DNA of 19,232 nucleotides, taken from the NCBI GenBank assembly GCA_964352985.1, contig CAYGUK010000078.1:1-19232 (forward strand), written 5' to 3'. Source of the stretch: CAYGUK01 sp964352985. GTDB lineage: Bacteria; Pseudomonadota; Gammaproteobacteria; JAHCLG01. The position numbers and the translations under genes were made by a program. Below are positions 7,666-15,495 of this stretch, one piece after another. How positions within the stretch are numbered: position 1 is the first letter of the stretch; each line of letters begins with the position of its first letter. The notes beneath the pieces are model-generated. The model saw nothing but the letters and a program-made list of their open reading frames with translations. It ran no database searches and was not told the origin of the DNA.

Positions 7666-8468
7666 ATGAAAGAAAATGAATTAAGAATCTATCTAAAGAC
7701 ACCAAATGGGAAAAATTGATTAAAACAATTTGGTCCCAATGTTACCAGGCGGATGTTGCGAATTTTTCAATTAAACAATATCAATGATTTCGAATATTTT
7801 TATGGAGAGTTGAAACCGTATTTTGATATTTTAGACTGCATTCAGTGGACACCTGGTTCATTTCAAATTTTTAAACATATGCTAGATGCTGTTCCAACAT
7901 ATAATGAATATTTAGTGGATGAAATTCATAAGACTAAATTTCATAATCATCTACCAACCAACTCTACCATAGCGAATCAAATTATTAATTTATATGGCCT
8001 ATTATGTAATAATAAAGTGGAAGGTAGAACAATTTGTGATGCAGATAGTATTTGGGATCTTAGATATTATATGATAGATCGTGGAGAAGAAGCTGCATTT
8101 CTTTCAAATCACAATGAGCTATTTATGACGCATTAATTTATGATCATGAGGCAAAAGTTGTTAATCAGCAAGATACTGAAGAAGAGAATCTGCTGCTCCC
8201 TAGGGCTTTAAATGAAAGATCATCCAGCGTTAATCTTTTATTGGCTCAATCTGAAACAAAACTAACACCACCAGTTGCAACTACTGATGCGGTTGATAAC
8301 GAAGCTAAACAAAAGCAAACTTCTAAAATCACCTACACACCACATAGGGAAACTTCTCATGAACAATCACCATGTCCAGCAGAAGTTTCATATTCTGATG
8401 ATAAGGGAGAAGATGAAGTTCAAAGAGGATGCTTTGGATGTTTCGGTCGCCGTATAAATTTTTTTTAA
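7666..8468 (+). pseudogene. Frameshifted gene, likely pseudogene (four reading-frame segments)
   Basis: Protein-like sequence continues through three frame changes. From ATG 7666 (GGA 5 bases upstream) it reads MKENE. From 7680 it continues in another frame as IKNLSKDTKWEKLIK and on to FSIKQYQ, ending at TGA 7785. The longest segment (7753-8136) gives DFEYFYGELKPYFDILDCIQW and on to AAFLSNHNEL. From about 8118 the next frame gives AIYDALIYDHEAKVV, a Glu/Gln/Ser-rich tail and a C-terminal GCFGCFGRRINFF at 8465. Joined, it would encode roughly 260 residues. The third segment has an ATG at 7753 without a good ribosome-binding site. The tail segment has no convincing start of its own. The product is not recognised. 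Sequencing indels or programmed shifting are alternatives, but three shifts favour decay. Confidence 0.55.
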
Positions 8469-8544
8469 TAAAATTTATTAGAACATTGTTTGATTATAAC
8501 TTTTTAAGATTAAAAAAAACAGCATTATCTTAAGATATATTAGC

Positions 8545-8595
8545 ACCATCATCAATATCATTATTAAAAAGAAACTTTATGATATTGATGATGGT
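8545..8595. repeat. 16-bp perfect inverted repeat
   Basis: ACCATCATCAATATCA at 8545-8560 is exactly complementary to 8580-8595, with a 19-base AT-rich loop. It lies between the 3' ends of the convergent pseudogene and the secreted-protein gene. It is followed by TTTATT on the plus side, so a bidirectional terminator is possible, although the stem is GC-poor and there is no true T-run. Confidence 0.6.
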
Positions 8596-8677
8596 TTATT
8601 ATGAAGTATAACAATTACTCTTATTTAAATCGTTTCATACAATTTACTAACTAATTCATTTTTATATATGAAAAATA

Positions 8678-9103
8678 TTAATCTGCTTGTTGACAACTAA
8701 CCGAGCTACCACTTCCAGTACAGGTAAAGCCTGCTCGATAACCATAAACTTGGGGATTAAAAGTTTGCAGTTCACCAATTTTTTGTTTACAAGCTGCATC
8801 ATGACATAATTGAAATTGCACATTATCATTTTGATTCACAATAACGCTGCCGCCGCCTACTTTATCGGCTATCGTGCTAGTATAACCATTTTGTAGTAAG
8901 CCCACTCCCTTCATTTGACCATTAACAAAAATTCTAGCCCAAAATGATGAATTAGTTTGATTATCGACATTGTAACAAGGTATATCATTTTGCCCATACC
9001 AACTAATACAATCATTCGTAAATTTTCCGCCATTATTCGCTGCAAATGCCACAAAGGGTGATAACGTTAAAATTGCTGATAAAAGTAAGTTTTTAATTTT
9101 CAT
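8678..9103 (-). CDS. Secreted small cysteine-rich protein
   Basis: 141-residue precursor with a textbook signal peptide: MKIKN, a hydrophobic core, and an AFA-A cleavage site near residue 21. The mature protein of about 120 residues has six cysteines (32, 43, 100, 105, 128, 137), consistent with three disulfides, and is rich in Gly, Asn and Gln with beta-type patterns (SVIVNQNDNVQFQLCHDAACKQKIGELQTF). I do not recognise the family. It is probably periplasmic or released. GAGAGG lies 7 bases upstream of the ATG, a strong ribosome-binding site. It is transcribed alone on the minus strand. Confidence 0.82.
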   Translation of the reverse strand: MKIKNLLLSAILTLSPFVAFAANNGGKFTNDCISWYGQNDIPCYNVDNQTNSSFWARIFVNGQMKGVGLLQNGYTSTIADKVGGGSVIVNQNDNVQFQLCHDAACKQKIGELQTFNPQVYGYRAGFTCTGSGSSVSCQQAD

Positions 9104-9526
9104 AATGAAGCCTCTCTTAATATTAAACTATGTTGTTAAAATGTAAAAAACAACACCAATCTATATATCGTTTAGAATTGGCATTGATAATTATATAAAA
9201 AACATTGAATTTATTAATTCCAAATAATTTCATCTTTCCTGGAAGATAAAGTTATTTTATGTTCTTTCTTGAAACTATGGATAAATGTCCTATTTTGTAG
9301 AAGCGATGAGGTTAGATATTGGAATCGTTAATTCAAATAAAAATTTTAAATGTTAAATCATATTAACAAAATAATTGAAATAAGATAGTCCTGATTTATT
9401 GATATTATATCATAACATTTCATGCGGCATTTTTACTAAGATTCAATTAGTTATACGCCGAATGTTAATAAAACTTAAACTTATTGACTATACTTAGATT
9501 AAGCATAAACAAATAGATAGAGTAGC
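9104..9526. promoter_or_regulatory. 423-base non-coding divergent region
   Basis: Holds the start regions of the secreted-protein gene (minus) and the 9527 gene (plus). A TTGACT at 9484-9489 could be a -35 box for the latter, but the matching -10 (TAAACA, 16 bases on) is poor. Short imperfect hairpins occur (for example ATCTTTCC/GGAAGAT near 9231-9247). No gene is visible. Confidence 0.35.
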
Positions 9527-9856
9527 ATGCTAAGTAAACGAACTATAGTTGATCCATTATCATACGACCCCACCTGTATAAAAGCTGGAACAGTCGTTTT
9601 TAGTGTTGCAAAATCAAAACCCTCGTCAATCGTAAATTTAACATCAACAGACAGTTTAACATCAGAAGAACTCAGGTTATTGTTAAATAAATTTACCGAA
9701 TTGGAAATCGACACAGACCAAGTTTTAGAAGCAGATCCTATGATAGAGATATTACCCGTAAAACGATTAACTGTAGAATTTTTTGATGCTGCAAAGGCGT
9801 TTTTAGCCGTTAACGATAAATGCCTGCAATCGATGAAGCAATTCCGTAATAGATAA
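9527..9856 (+). CDS. Hypothetical protein
   Basis: 109 residues, not recognised, soluble. It reads as an alpha/beta protein with an acidic second half (SLTSEELRLLLNKFTELEIDTDQVLEADPMIEILPVKRLTVEFFDAAKAFLAVNDKCL). TAGAG lies close upstream of the ATG. The opposite strand is also open (9499-9870), but its translation is Ser/Asn-rich and lacks a start context, so I prefer this strand. It converges with the gene ending at 10010. Confidence 0.55.
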   Translation: MLSKRTIVDPLSYDPTCIKAGTVVFSVAKSKPSSIVNLTSTDSLTSEELRLLLNKFTELEIDTDQVLEADPMIEILPVKRLTVEFFDAAKAFLAVNDKCLQSMKQFRNR

Positions 9857-9988
9857 TTATTCTTACGCAAAATTGTTCGATTTTTTCAACAATATAAAGT
9901 CTCTTCATAACAATTTTAATTATTCATCTTTAGAACTTATCGAGGATAATTCCTTTAATAGTCACATGAAATTGCTCTTTTAATAAAT

Positions 9989-10004
9989 CATAGTAAAAAC
10001 TATG
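9989..10004. terminator. Small hairpin between convergent genes
   Basis: CATAGT-AAAA-ACTATG forms a perfect 6-bp stem 6 bases past the stop of the minus-strand gene at 10010. On the minus strand it is followed by ATTTATT. A weak terminator is possible. Confidence 0.3.
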
Positions 10005-10009
10005 TCCCT

Positions 10010-10813
10010 TCACTGAGATAGTTTCTTCATTGAAGTTTTAGTTAATACATCCACTGCTGCAGGTTCAACAATCTCTTCTATAGGCTGAATTTGCTGTTCG
10101 GCACTAGTCGCTGCGATTATCTGTTGATGTTGTGATAAAAGTTTAGTTGATATATTAGGGAAAAAACTAAGTAATGAAGTATGGGGTACGATCTTCATCG
10201 TAGCATATCGCATTGACTCATCTTTCATGCTACGTCCCGATAATAACAACGCAGGATCAGAAAAAATAACACTGCAATTATACATTTTATGAAAATGTCC
10301 AGGAAAAAATTTCGCGTAGTTATAAAGTGACATAGGAAGATCTAAATGCGGGGGATTATTGTTTCCTGATATGTTATTTTCATATTGTACTGCAGGAGAA
10401 AGATCTAAGCTCTCAAGTGATGAAGGAAGAGGTGAATCTTGTGGTGAGAATTTCGGTGATGGAGGGGGTGAAATATATTCAGCATCATGGTTTAATATGA
10501 AGGGTGAAACCTCAGAGTTATGCGATGAAGCAGGTGATACTTCAAGTGAACCTTGTTTTTTTAAATTTTCTTCAAACCCCATCATAATTGCATCAATTAT
10601 GTTTGGATTGTCACTAACGAGTTTTATTGTTGTGATGGATGATTTATTAACTCTTCGATACATGATTAATTGGTAAGATGTAACGGAATTTTTATCTATT
10701 AAATCTTGCAATGTTTTAGATAGCGTAGCGTTAAGTTTTGCTATTGGAAAATGTTCATTAGGTTGTAAAGTAAAGTCATATTGATCGTCTTGAACATGTT
10801 TGATTGATAACAT
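10010..10813 (-). CDS. Hypothetical protein with Ser-Pro-rich linker
   Basis: 267 residues, not recognised, no signal peptide or membrane helix. An N-terminal domain (about 1-85) is alpha/beta (YDFTLQPNEHFPIAKLNATLSKTLQDLI; YQLIMYRRV; TTIKLVSDNPNIIDAIMMGFEENLKKQ). A disordered linker (about 90-160) contains seven Ser-Pro dipeptides, including ISPPPSPKFSPQDSP. A C-terminal region (about 165-267) follows and ends in a basic SMKKLSQ. Long SP-rich linkers are rare in ordinary bacterial enzymes and more typical of eukaryote-like or host-directed proteins; that reading is inference. GGAG lies 6 bases upstream of the ATG, a strong ribosome-binding site. Confidence 0.75.
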   Translation of the reverse strand: MLSIKHVQDDQYDFTLQPNEHFPIAKLNATLSKTLQDLIDKNSVTSYQLIMYRRVNKSSITTIKLVSDNPNIIDAIMMGFEENLKKQGSLEVSPASSHNSEVSPFILNHDAEYISPPPSPKFSPQDSPLPSSLESLDLSPAVQYENNISGNNNPPHLDLPMSLYNYAKFFPGHFHKMYNCSVIFSDPALLLSGRSMKDESMRYATMKIVPHTSLLSFFPNISTKLLSQHQQIIAATSAEQQIQPIEEIVEPAAVDVLTKTSMKKLSQ

Positions 10814-11093
10814 TAGATTCTCCGTTATTATTATTGTTTATAAGTAAAGCAAGATTGATATGTATTTTAATGACTAGCGTAATAAAATTAAATCCCATAA
10901 TCAAGTTTAATTTAATAGGTATAATATTTATGACTCATCTCATTTATAAACTCGAATCTCTGTATTTATTACGAGGACGATTTATTATTTAATCTTGCGT
11001 GCCATTGCAAATAACATGCATTTCATTGTTAAAGCATTTTATCGTAAAGGGCTGTAAAATTATTTCCATTAGTTAGCGTATATAAGTAAATTC
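10814..11093. other. Non-coding stretch before element copy C
   Basis: About 280 AT-rich bases with no gene I can support; the short open frame starting at 10804 overlaps the start of the minus-strand gene and has no ribosome-binding site. It may hold the original promoter of the aldolase-like gene, now separated from it by the mobile element. Confidence 0.4.
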
Positions 11094-11276
11094 GTCACTA
11101 CTCACCAAGTTTAAGCTAAAACGTAGAGACGCTGAAAAGAACAGCGTTTCCTTACGCGATAGGGATTTTCTTAAGGGGAGAATCGCGATACGCCCCTTAA
11201 GTGCCGTTAGCCTGGCTTTGCCAGGTTAGGCAGTATTATCAGGGTAACTATTTAGCATTTATGCTGAATAAGTTAC
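11094..11276 (+). mobile_element. MITE-like element, copy C (complete, with near-perfect target duplication)
   Basis: Complete 183-base copy. Left end GTCACTACTCACC, right end (inverted) GTAACTTATTCAGC. The flanking octamers are gtaaattc (11086-11093) and gtatattc (11277-11284), 7 of 8 identical. The internal hairpin GAGACGCT (11126-11133) with AGCGTTTC (11143-11150) is fully paired here through one G-U pair. CTTAAGGGG (11170-11178) pairs with CCCCTTAAG (11193-11201). The terminal stem keeps pairing despite one G-U change and one bulge. It ends only 31 bases before the start of the aldolase-like gene. Confidence 0.9.
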
Positions 11277-11307
11277 GTATATTCTAACACTACATTTGGA
11301 GCAAGAA

Positions 11308-12075
11308 ATGTCCCAAGTAATCTTCGACACGACACAGATAAATTATGCTGAAGAACGGCAAGATTTAGCCGCCGCTTTTCAGTGGTCTGCAAGAATAAAT
11401 TTACATGAAGGGGTCGCCAATCATTTTAGTTTAGCAGTTAATGATGTGGGTGATAAATTTTTACTTAACCCAAACATGAGTCACTTTTCACGTGTGACGG
11501 CTTCAAATTTATTATGTTTAAATGCCAATGATGAGACTATATTCACAACACAAAATCCACCCGATAAAACCGCCTGGTATTTGCATGGTGCAATTCACAA
11601 GTTATGTCCACATGCCCGCTGTGTAATGCATGTTCATTCTATTTATGCCACGGTGCTTGCTTCACTTGAAGAAAGTATCATCCCCCCTATTAATCAAGTA
11701 GCGGCTATGTTTTTTAATCGACAAATTGTCGATAACGAATATGGTGGTCTCGCTTTTGAAGAAGAAGGTAAACGTTGTGCCAAATTATTAGTTGATCCTA
11801 AAATTAATACCATGATCATGGGAAATCATGGCGTCTTGGTCATTGGCCGAAATGTCGCTGAAACATTTAATCGATTGTTTTATTTTGAAAGAGCTGCTGA
11901 AATTTATATTAAAGCACTACAAACAGGAAAAAAGCTAAGAATATTAAATGACCATATTGCCGAAAAAACAGCACAAGAATTACATAATGAAGAATTACCA
12001 CATCCTGCAGGCAGCGCTTTTTTAAGAGAAATTAAATTGATTCTTAATAAAGAAAATTCGAATTACACTGAATAA
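11308..12075 (+). CDS. Class II aldolase/adducin family protein
   Basis: 255-residue protein with a full-length class II aldolase/adducin domain. The zinc-site histidines are present: MHVHS (His108, His110) and GNHG (His174). In L-fuculose-1-phosphate aldolase a Glu in the SSEWRxH motif is catalytic; here the aligned stretch is KTAWYLH, with Ala at that position. This matches the adducin-like bacterial branch rather than a proven sugar aldolase, so the reaction is unknown. I start at the ATG at 11308, which has GGAG 6 bases upstream; a TTG four codons earlier overlaps that site. It stands alone and its leader has been interrupted by mobile element copy C. Confidence 0.88.
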   Translation: MSQVIFDTTQINYAEERQDLAAAFQWSARINLHEGVANHFSLAVNDVGDKFLLNPNMSHFSRVTASNLLCLNANDETIFTTQNPPDKTAWYLHGAIHKLCPHARCVMHVHSIYATVLASLEESIIPPINQVAAMFFNRQIVDNEYGGLAFEEEGKRCAKLLVDPKINTMIMGNHGVLVIGRNVAETFNRLFYFERAAEIYIKALQTGKKLRILNDHIAEKTAQELHNEELPHPAGSAFLREIKLILNKENSNYTE

Positions 12076-12140
12076 AAGTTGAATGAGTAAATAAACTTGT
12101 TCTATTGTTAAATTCGAATGCTATAAATCAAGTTCATCAC

Positions 12141-12533
12141 TTAATTTATTGGTGCCAGTGATTGATGGAACGCGACTTCTTCTGGTTCTGTATTCGAAAG
12201 TCCCATTAAAATACGATAAAATTTTCGTTCGTTACTAATATAGTTTGCATAGAAATCAAGCATAATAACAGCAAGCTCATTCTCTCTTAGTGTTTGTCGT
12301 GTTCGAAGTAAAAGATTAACTAAATCATTTGTTACAGTTAGTTCCCTGGGATTTTCAATTGCATTGATACATTTTATAAAATGACTGGTAACAATTAAAA
12401 GGCCAATAGGCGCACTATAAGGTTGCAACATCGGACAATATCGTAATGAGAAATCAATTAGTCCACTTATACATTTTGATGTAAGGGTGAATGTAAGACC
12501 TACACGTAGAGATTTAGCCATTGCAGCAAACAT
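12141..12533 (-). CDS. Hypothetical helical protein
   Basis: 130 residues, not recognised. It is mostly helical, with moderately hydrophobic segments (SAPIGLLIVTSHFIKCI) but no clear transmembrane helix, and a charged central helix (VNLLLRTRQTLRENELAVIMLDFYANYISNERKFYRILMG). Two ATG codons (residues 1 and 5) could start it; a GAG lies about 7 bases before the first. It is convergent with the aldolase-like gene. Confidence 0.6.
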   Translation of the reverse strand: MFAAMAKSLRVGLTFTLTSKCISGLIDFSLRYCPMLQPYSAPIGLLIVTSHFIKCINAIENPRELTVTNDLVNLLLRTRQTLRENELAVIMLDFYANYISNERKFYRILMGLSNTEPEEVAFHQSLAPIN

Positions 12534-12896
12534 TTGTGACTCGCATTAATTTAAAATCAGGAATTTTATACTATCGTAGATATTATTCAATTTTTTTTAT
12601 CCAATTATGCTCATTTTTTCTTTCTGACAAAATAAAATTTCTCTAAAAAAGTATCTTTTATTGATAGCTGAAAACGATGAAAGATGAATTGATGTTTGTC
12701 CTACAATATAGATAAGAACAAAGTAATGAGAATGTATTAGTTAGTACTGTTCAATGCAAAAAGCAAGTGAAAAACTATTTATTTCACTCTGCTCTGTTTC
12801 GACTTTCAATTTAATAAACAAAACAGATTCAATATTAATAAAATAATGATTAGTGAAATTCAAACTGAATATTTCTATGCTTAACATAAACTTGTT
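12534..12896. other. 363-base non-coding stretch
   Basis: No gene is visible. A short inverted repeat AGTGAAA/TTTCACT lies at 12766-12788. The rest is AT-rich sequence between two minus-strand genes, probably holding the promoter of the gene ending at 12533. Confidence 0.4.
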
Positions 12897-13361
12897 TTAA
12901 GGTTGCCAACAGTTTTCATGAGTAAAGCGTCCAATGGTAAAAAAAGCAGGTACCGTACCACCCTCTTTGTTTAATATAAATGGCTTTGTACAATACGCTT
13001 TTTTTGAATAATGAAGATTGCCTAATGAGGCTTTTTGATTTTCTTTATTATTTCCATCAACTATCGGTTGTGATAAATACGCAATAAGTTGATATTCAGT
13101 TTGTTCGATATTTTTTGCAAAAGGTAAATTATCGACTGATATAAATTGTTTTTCTTCATAATGCCCTGGTCCTGCAAATTGCAACGGTATTGTTTTTATC
13201 GTTTTATTGTGTTTACCACTTAGCATAAAGGTCACGATTTTATTTGGATATTCTGTTGAACCATTTTGAAGTAAAAATTGATAAGACTTGTTGGCTGCAA
13301 ATAAATGAGAGCTGAATGACATAGTGAAAATGGTTATCAGGGAAATCTGTATCTTTCTCAT
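12897..13361 (-). CDS. Secreted hypothetical protein
   Basis: 154-residue precursor with a clear signal peptide: MRK, a hydrophobic core (ISLITIFTMSF), then SSHLFA-A near residue 22. The mature part is beta-rich (YQFLLQNGSTEYPNKIVTFMLSGKHNKTIKTIPLQF) and ends in GRFTHENCWQP; it has two cysteines, which could pair. Not recognised; periplasmic or extracellular. The frame is open 39 codons further upstream, but only the ATG read from 13361 has a strong site (GGAG, 6 bases upstream) and yields a proper signal peptide. Confidence 0.8.
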   Translation of the reverse strand: MRKIQISLITIFTMSFSSHLFAANKSYQFLLQNGSTEYPNKIVTFMLSGKHNKTIKTIPLQFAGPGHYEEKQFISVDNLPFAKNIEQTEYQLIAYLSQPIVDGNNKENQKASLGNLHYSKKAYCTKPFILNKEGGTVPAFFTIGRFTHENCWQP

Positions 13362-13661
13362 TATTGACTCCATCGCCAGTGTTAATAGCAAAAGTGAATT
13401 CAGATTTAATATTAAGTCCTTGAGTTTTCGACTCGCTTTTGCAACGTTCGCTATATTCATAGTATACACCCATTTCATCTTAAAAGAGTGAAGCGCCGAT
13501 TAAATCTTGGTTTGCCACTTACACTTTCTCGTTACTTTTTTATAAACACCCAGGAATATCACTCAATATCACACCGGTAACATTTGTTAATTTTTTTTGT
13601 AAGAATCGCTCAAATTTAAAAAAACAGTATGAATTGATAAATTATATTAATGGAGAATATT
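13362..13661. other. Divergent intergenic region, about 300 bases
   Basis: Contains the 5' regions of the secreted protein (minus) and of gene 13662 (plus). On the minus strand a TATACT (plus coordinates 13461-13466) could be a -10 box, with no good -35. GGAG at 13652-13655 is the ribosome-binding site of the next gene. Nothing else is recognisable. Confidence 0.35.
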
Positions 13662-14105
13662 ATGTTTGGAATGTTTAGACATCCCGTCGACTCTGCACAA
13701 GAATTTGCAAAATCAGCAACTCAAACAGTGACTGGATTTGGCCGTCACGCTGCAGATTCAGCCAGAGGAATTGTAAATTTTGCTCAAAGACACCCAAAGT
13801 ATACGACACTGTATTTGGCAGGAATCATCGGTTTAATGACAAGTGAAGTTGCAAAAGCTTGGGTTAGTACTTTTTCCTGTGAGGTAAATGGGCAGAATAA
13901 AGAAATCCGCTTGGACAATGGCCTTCACCCAACACAACTTGCAATAGATATTCATGGTACACCTTCTGGAAAAAGTCATTGCGCAGATTTTGTTTTGGGT
14001 TATTTATCATCTTTAGCTGACCAAGTTCGTGAACAAGAAATGTCTAAAGATGTAATTAATATCGTGTTACCGACTGTTGGGTTACGCCCTCACGGTGATC
14101 TTTAA
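13662..14105 (+). CDS. Hypothetical single-pass membrane protein
   Basis: About 147 residues, not recognised. The N-terminal 45 residues are amphipathic and basic (DSAQEFAKSATQTVTGFGRHAADSARGIVNFAQRHPKY). One hydrophobic segment follows (about 48-70, TTLYLAGIIGLMTSEVAKAWVSTF), then a polar C-terminal domain with two cysteines. GGAG stands 7 bases upstream of the ATG at 13662, whereas the ATG at 13650 overlaps that site, so I use 13662. A GC-rich hairpin lies 25 bases after the stop. Confidence 0.72.
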   Translation: MFGMFRHPVDSAQEFAKSATQTVTGFGRHAADSARGIVNFAQRHPKYTTLYLAGIIGLMTSEVAKAWVSTFSCEVNGQNKEIRLDNGLHPTQLAIDIHGTPSGKSHCADFVLGYLSSLADQVREQEMSKDVINIVLPTVGLRPHGDL

Positions 14106-14130
14106 CAATCCCATAAAATTAGGAATGTCC

Positions 14131-14181
14131 GGGGCACAGCTGGATTTAACGGTTTCAATTTGATAACGTTAGATGTGCCCC
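14131..14181 (+). repeat. Structured intergenic hairpin, copy 1 of a second repeat
   Basis: GGGGCACA (14131-14138) pairs perfectly with TGTGCCCC (14174-14181). An inner stem TAACG/CGTTA and a core TCAA/TTGA lie inside. The inner part, GATTTAAC-n4-TCAATTTGATA-n2-GTTA, is shared with the hairpin at 15496-15576. It stands just after the stop of the upstream gene and may act as a 3' end element; no T-run follows. Confidence 0.6.
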
Positions 14182-14333
14182 CGCCCCCTTATTCTTAGTA
14201 GAATATTTATATTTTAATCCACGCGCTAAAAATCATTTTATAAACTCAAAAATTTAGATCACAAAATTTCACGAGCAAATTACATTTTTTTGTCACTATA
14301 AAAAAACATTCATTAACAATAGTTGCACTCATT

Positions 14334-14363
14334 TTGTAGACTAGCACACTTAATATTTATAAT
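14334..14363 (+). promoter_or_regulatory. Sigma-70-like promoter before gene 14441
   Basis: A perfect TATAAT (14358-14363) is preceded, with an 18-base spacer, by TTGTAG (14334-14339). This would give a leader of about 70 bases before the ATG at 14441. The remainder of the 14106-14440 gap holds only the hairpin at 14131-14181. Confidence 0.5.
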
Positions 14364-14440
14364 GACAAGTAAAGATATCAATCAAAATAACAAACTTGAG
14401 CCGGTGTGAATCAGCGTCAATTATTCTATGAGGTGAAGCT

Positions 14441-15487
14441 ATGCCTATCTTATTAATTAAAGATGGAGAACAAAATTATGTGGTTAATGAGGAAAACATT
14501 CCGCGTAATCTTCGAGAACGTCAATATAATGAGAATTATTTTGTTGAAACATTAAAAAGACTTGCGAGCGATCTTGTTAAAGAAAATGATAACATCATAA
14601 ATTTCTGTCGTATTATTTTTGCGCCTCTCGTCGCACCTGACGGCCCTGAAATTACAACAAGGCCTGAATTTCGACAATTTAAAACTGTATTATTAAAATT
14701 AAATATGGAAAACTTTTTAAATAATGATACATTTAAAATTATTTTGCATAGCGTAGTTGCAAATCAACAAGATGCTATATCTAATTTGTTAACTCAAATT
14801 GCCACAATACGAGGAATGCTCGATCGTAGAAATTTATTGAGAGATGAGCAATTAGAACAATTAAATCATTTAATCTCTAATATATTGACTCTCATAAGTG
14901 ATCCACATAAACGAGGCCAGGTAGATTTCCAACAAATAATAAATAATATTTCCGTATTGCATGCTAAATTAGAAGAAAAAGATAAAACATTATCTGAAAA
15001 CGACTCCAATTATCCTTACAGCCCAAGAGAAGAAGCAGATGAAAGTGATCGTAAACATCAAGAAATATTGGACGATTTTGCAAGCATTTCTCGTGCTCAC
15101 TTATCAACTATTTTAGAATACACAGGACGTTTTCTTATTGCAAGAGGGTCATGGCAAAGTCGTCGAGGATCAGATTTACAACATCTTGTTGCTAGAAAAG
15201 ATGATGGTGATGAAAAAAATAATTATCAAGCGTTACGACGACAAGCTCAGTCGAGAGCAAATTCTAGATCGCAAGAACCAGAGGCTCATTTAAGAAATCT
15301 AGTAATAGCAAAATCTCAAACTGAATGTGGTTTTGTTAATTTAAGTAATTTAAAAACTTATCTTACTGCTGAAGAGTATGAAGAGTTTCAATCTAGAGAG
15401 TTACGTGAGGACGATATTATCTCATTTCTCGATGGAAAAATAAGCGCGTTACAAACGCCAGCATCAAGACCAGGCGCAAACGTTTAA
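14441..15487 (+). CDS. Hypothetical helical protein with charged linker
   Basis: 348 residues, not recognised, soluble. Residues 1-185 are predicted helical, with repeated Leu/Ile heptad-like stretches (DAISNLLTQIATIRGMLDRRNLLRDEQLEQLNHLISNILTLI). A charged linker follows (EEKDKTLSENDSNYPYSPREEADESDRKHQ), then a second helical part and an Arg/Ser-rich low-complexity stretch (RRQAQSRANSRSQEPEAH) before a C-terminal acidic domain. GAGGTG lies 7 bases upstream of the ATG, a strong site. The multi-domain orphan build with disordered linkers is compatible with a secreted effector, but no catalytic motif is visible. Confidence 0.8.
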   Translation: MPILLIKDGEQNYVVNEENIPRNLRERQYNENYFVETLKRLASDLVKENDNIINFCRIIFAPLVAPDGPEITTRPEFRQFKTVLLKLNMENFLNNDTFKIILHSVVANQQDAISNLLTQIATIRGMLDRRNLLRDEQLEQLNHLISNILTLISDPHKRGQVDFQQIINNISVLHAKLEEKDKTLSENDSNYPYSPREEADESDRKHQEILDDFASISRAHLSTILEYTGRFLIARGSWQSRRGSDLQHLVARKDDGDEKNNYQALRRQAQSRANSRSQEPEAHLRNLVIAKSQTECGFVNLSNLKTYLTAEEYEEFQSRELREDDIISFLDGKISALQTPASRPGANV

Positions 15488-15495
15488 TCCATTAT

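Noticed and set aside
9499..9870. Minus-strand frame of 123 residues opposite the 9527 gene
   Set aside because: Low-complexity Ser/Asn translation and no start signal; the plus strand is the better choice.
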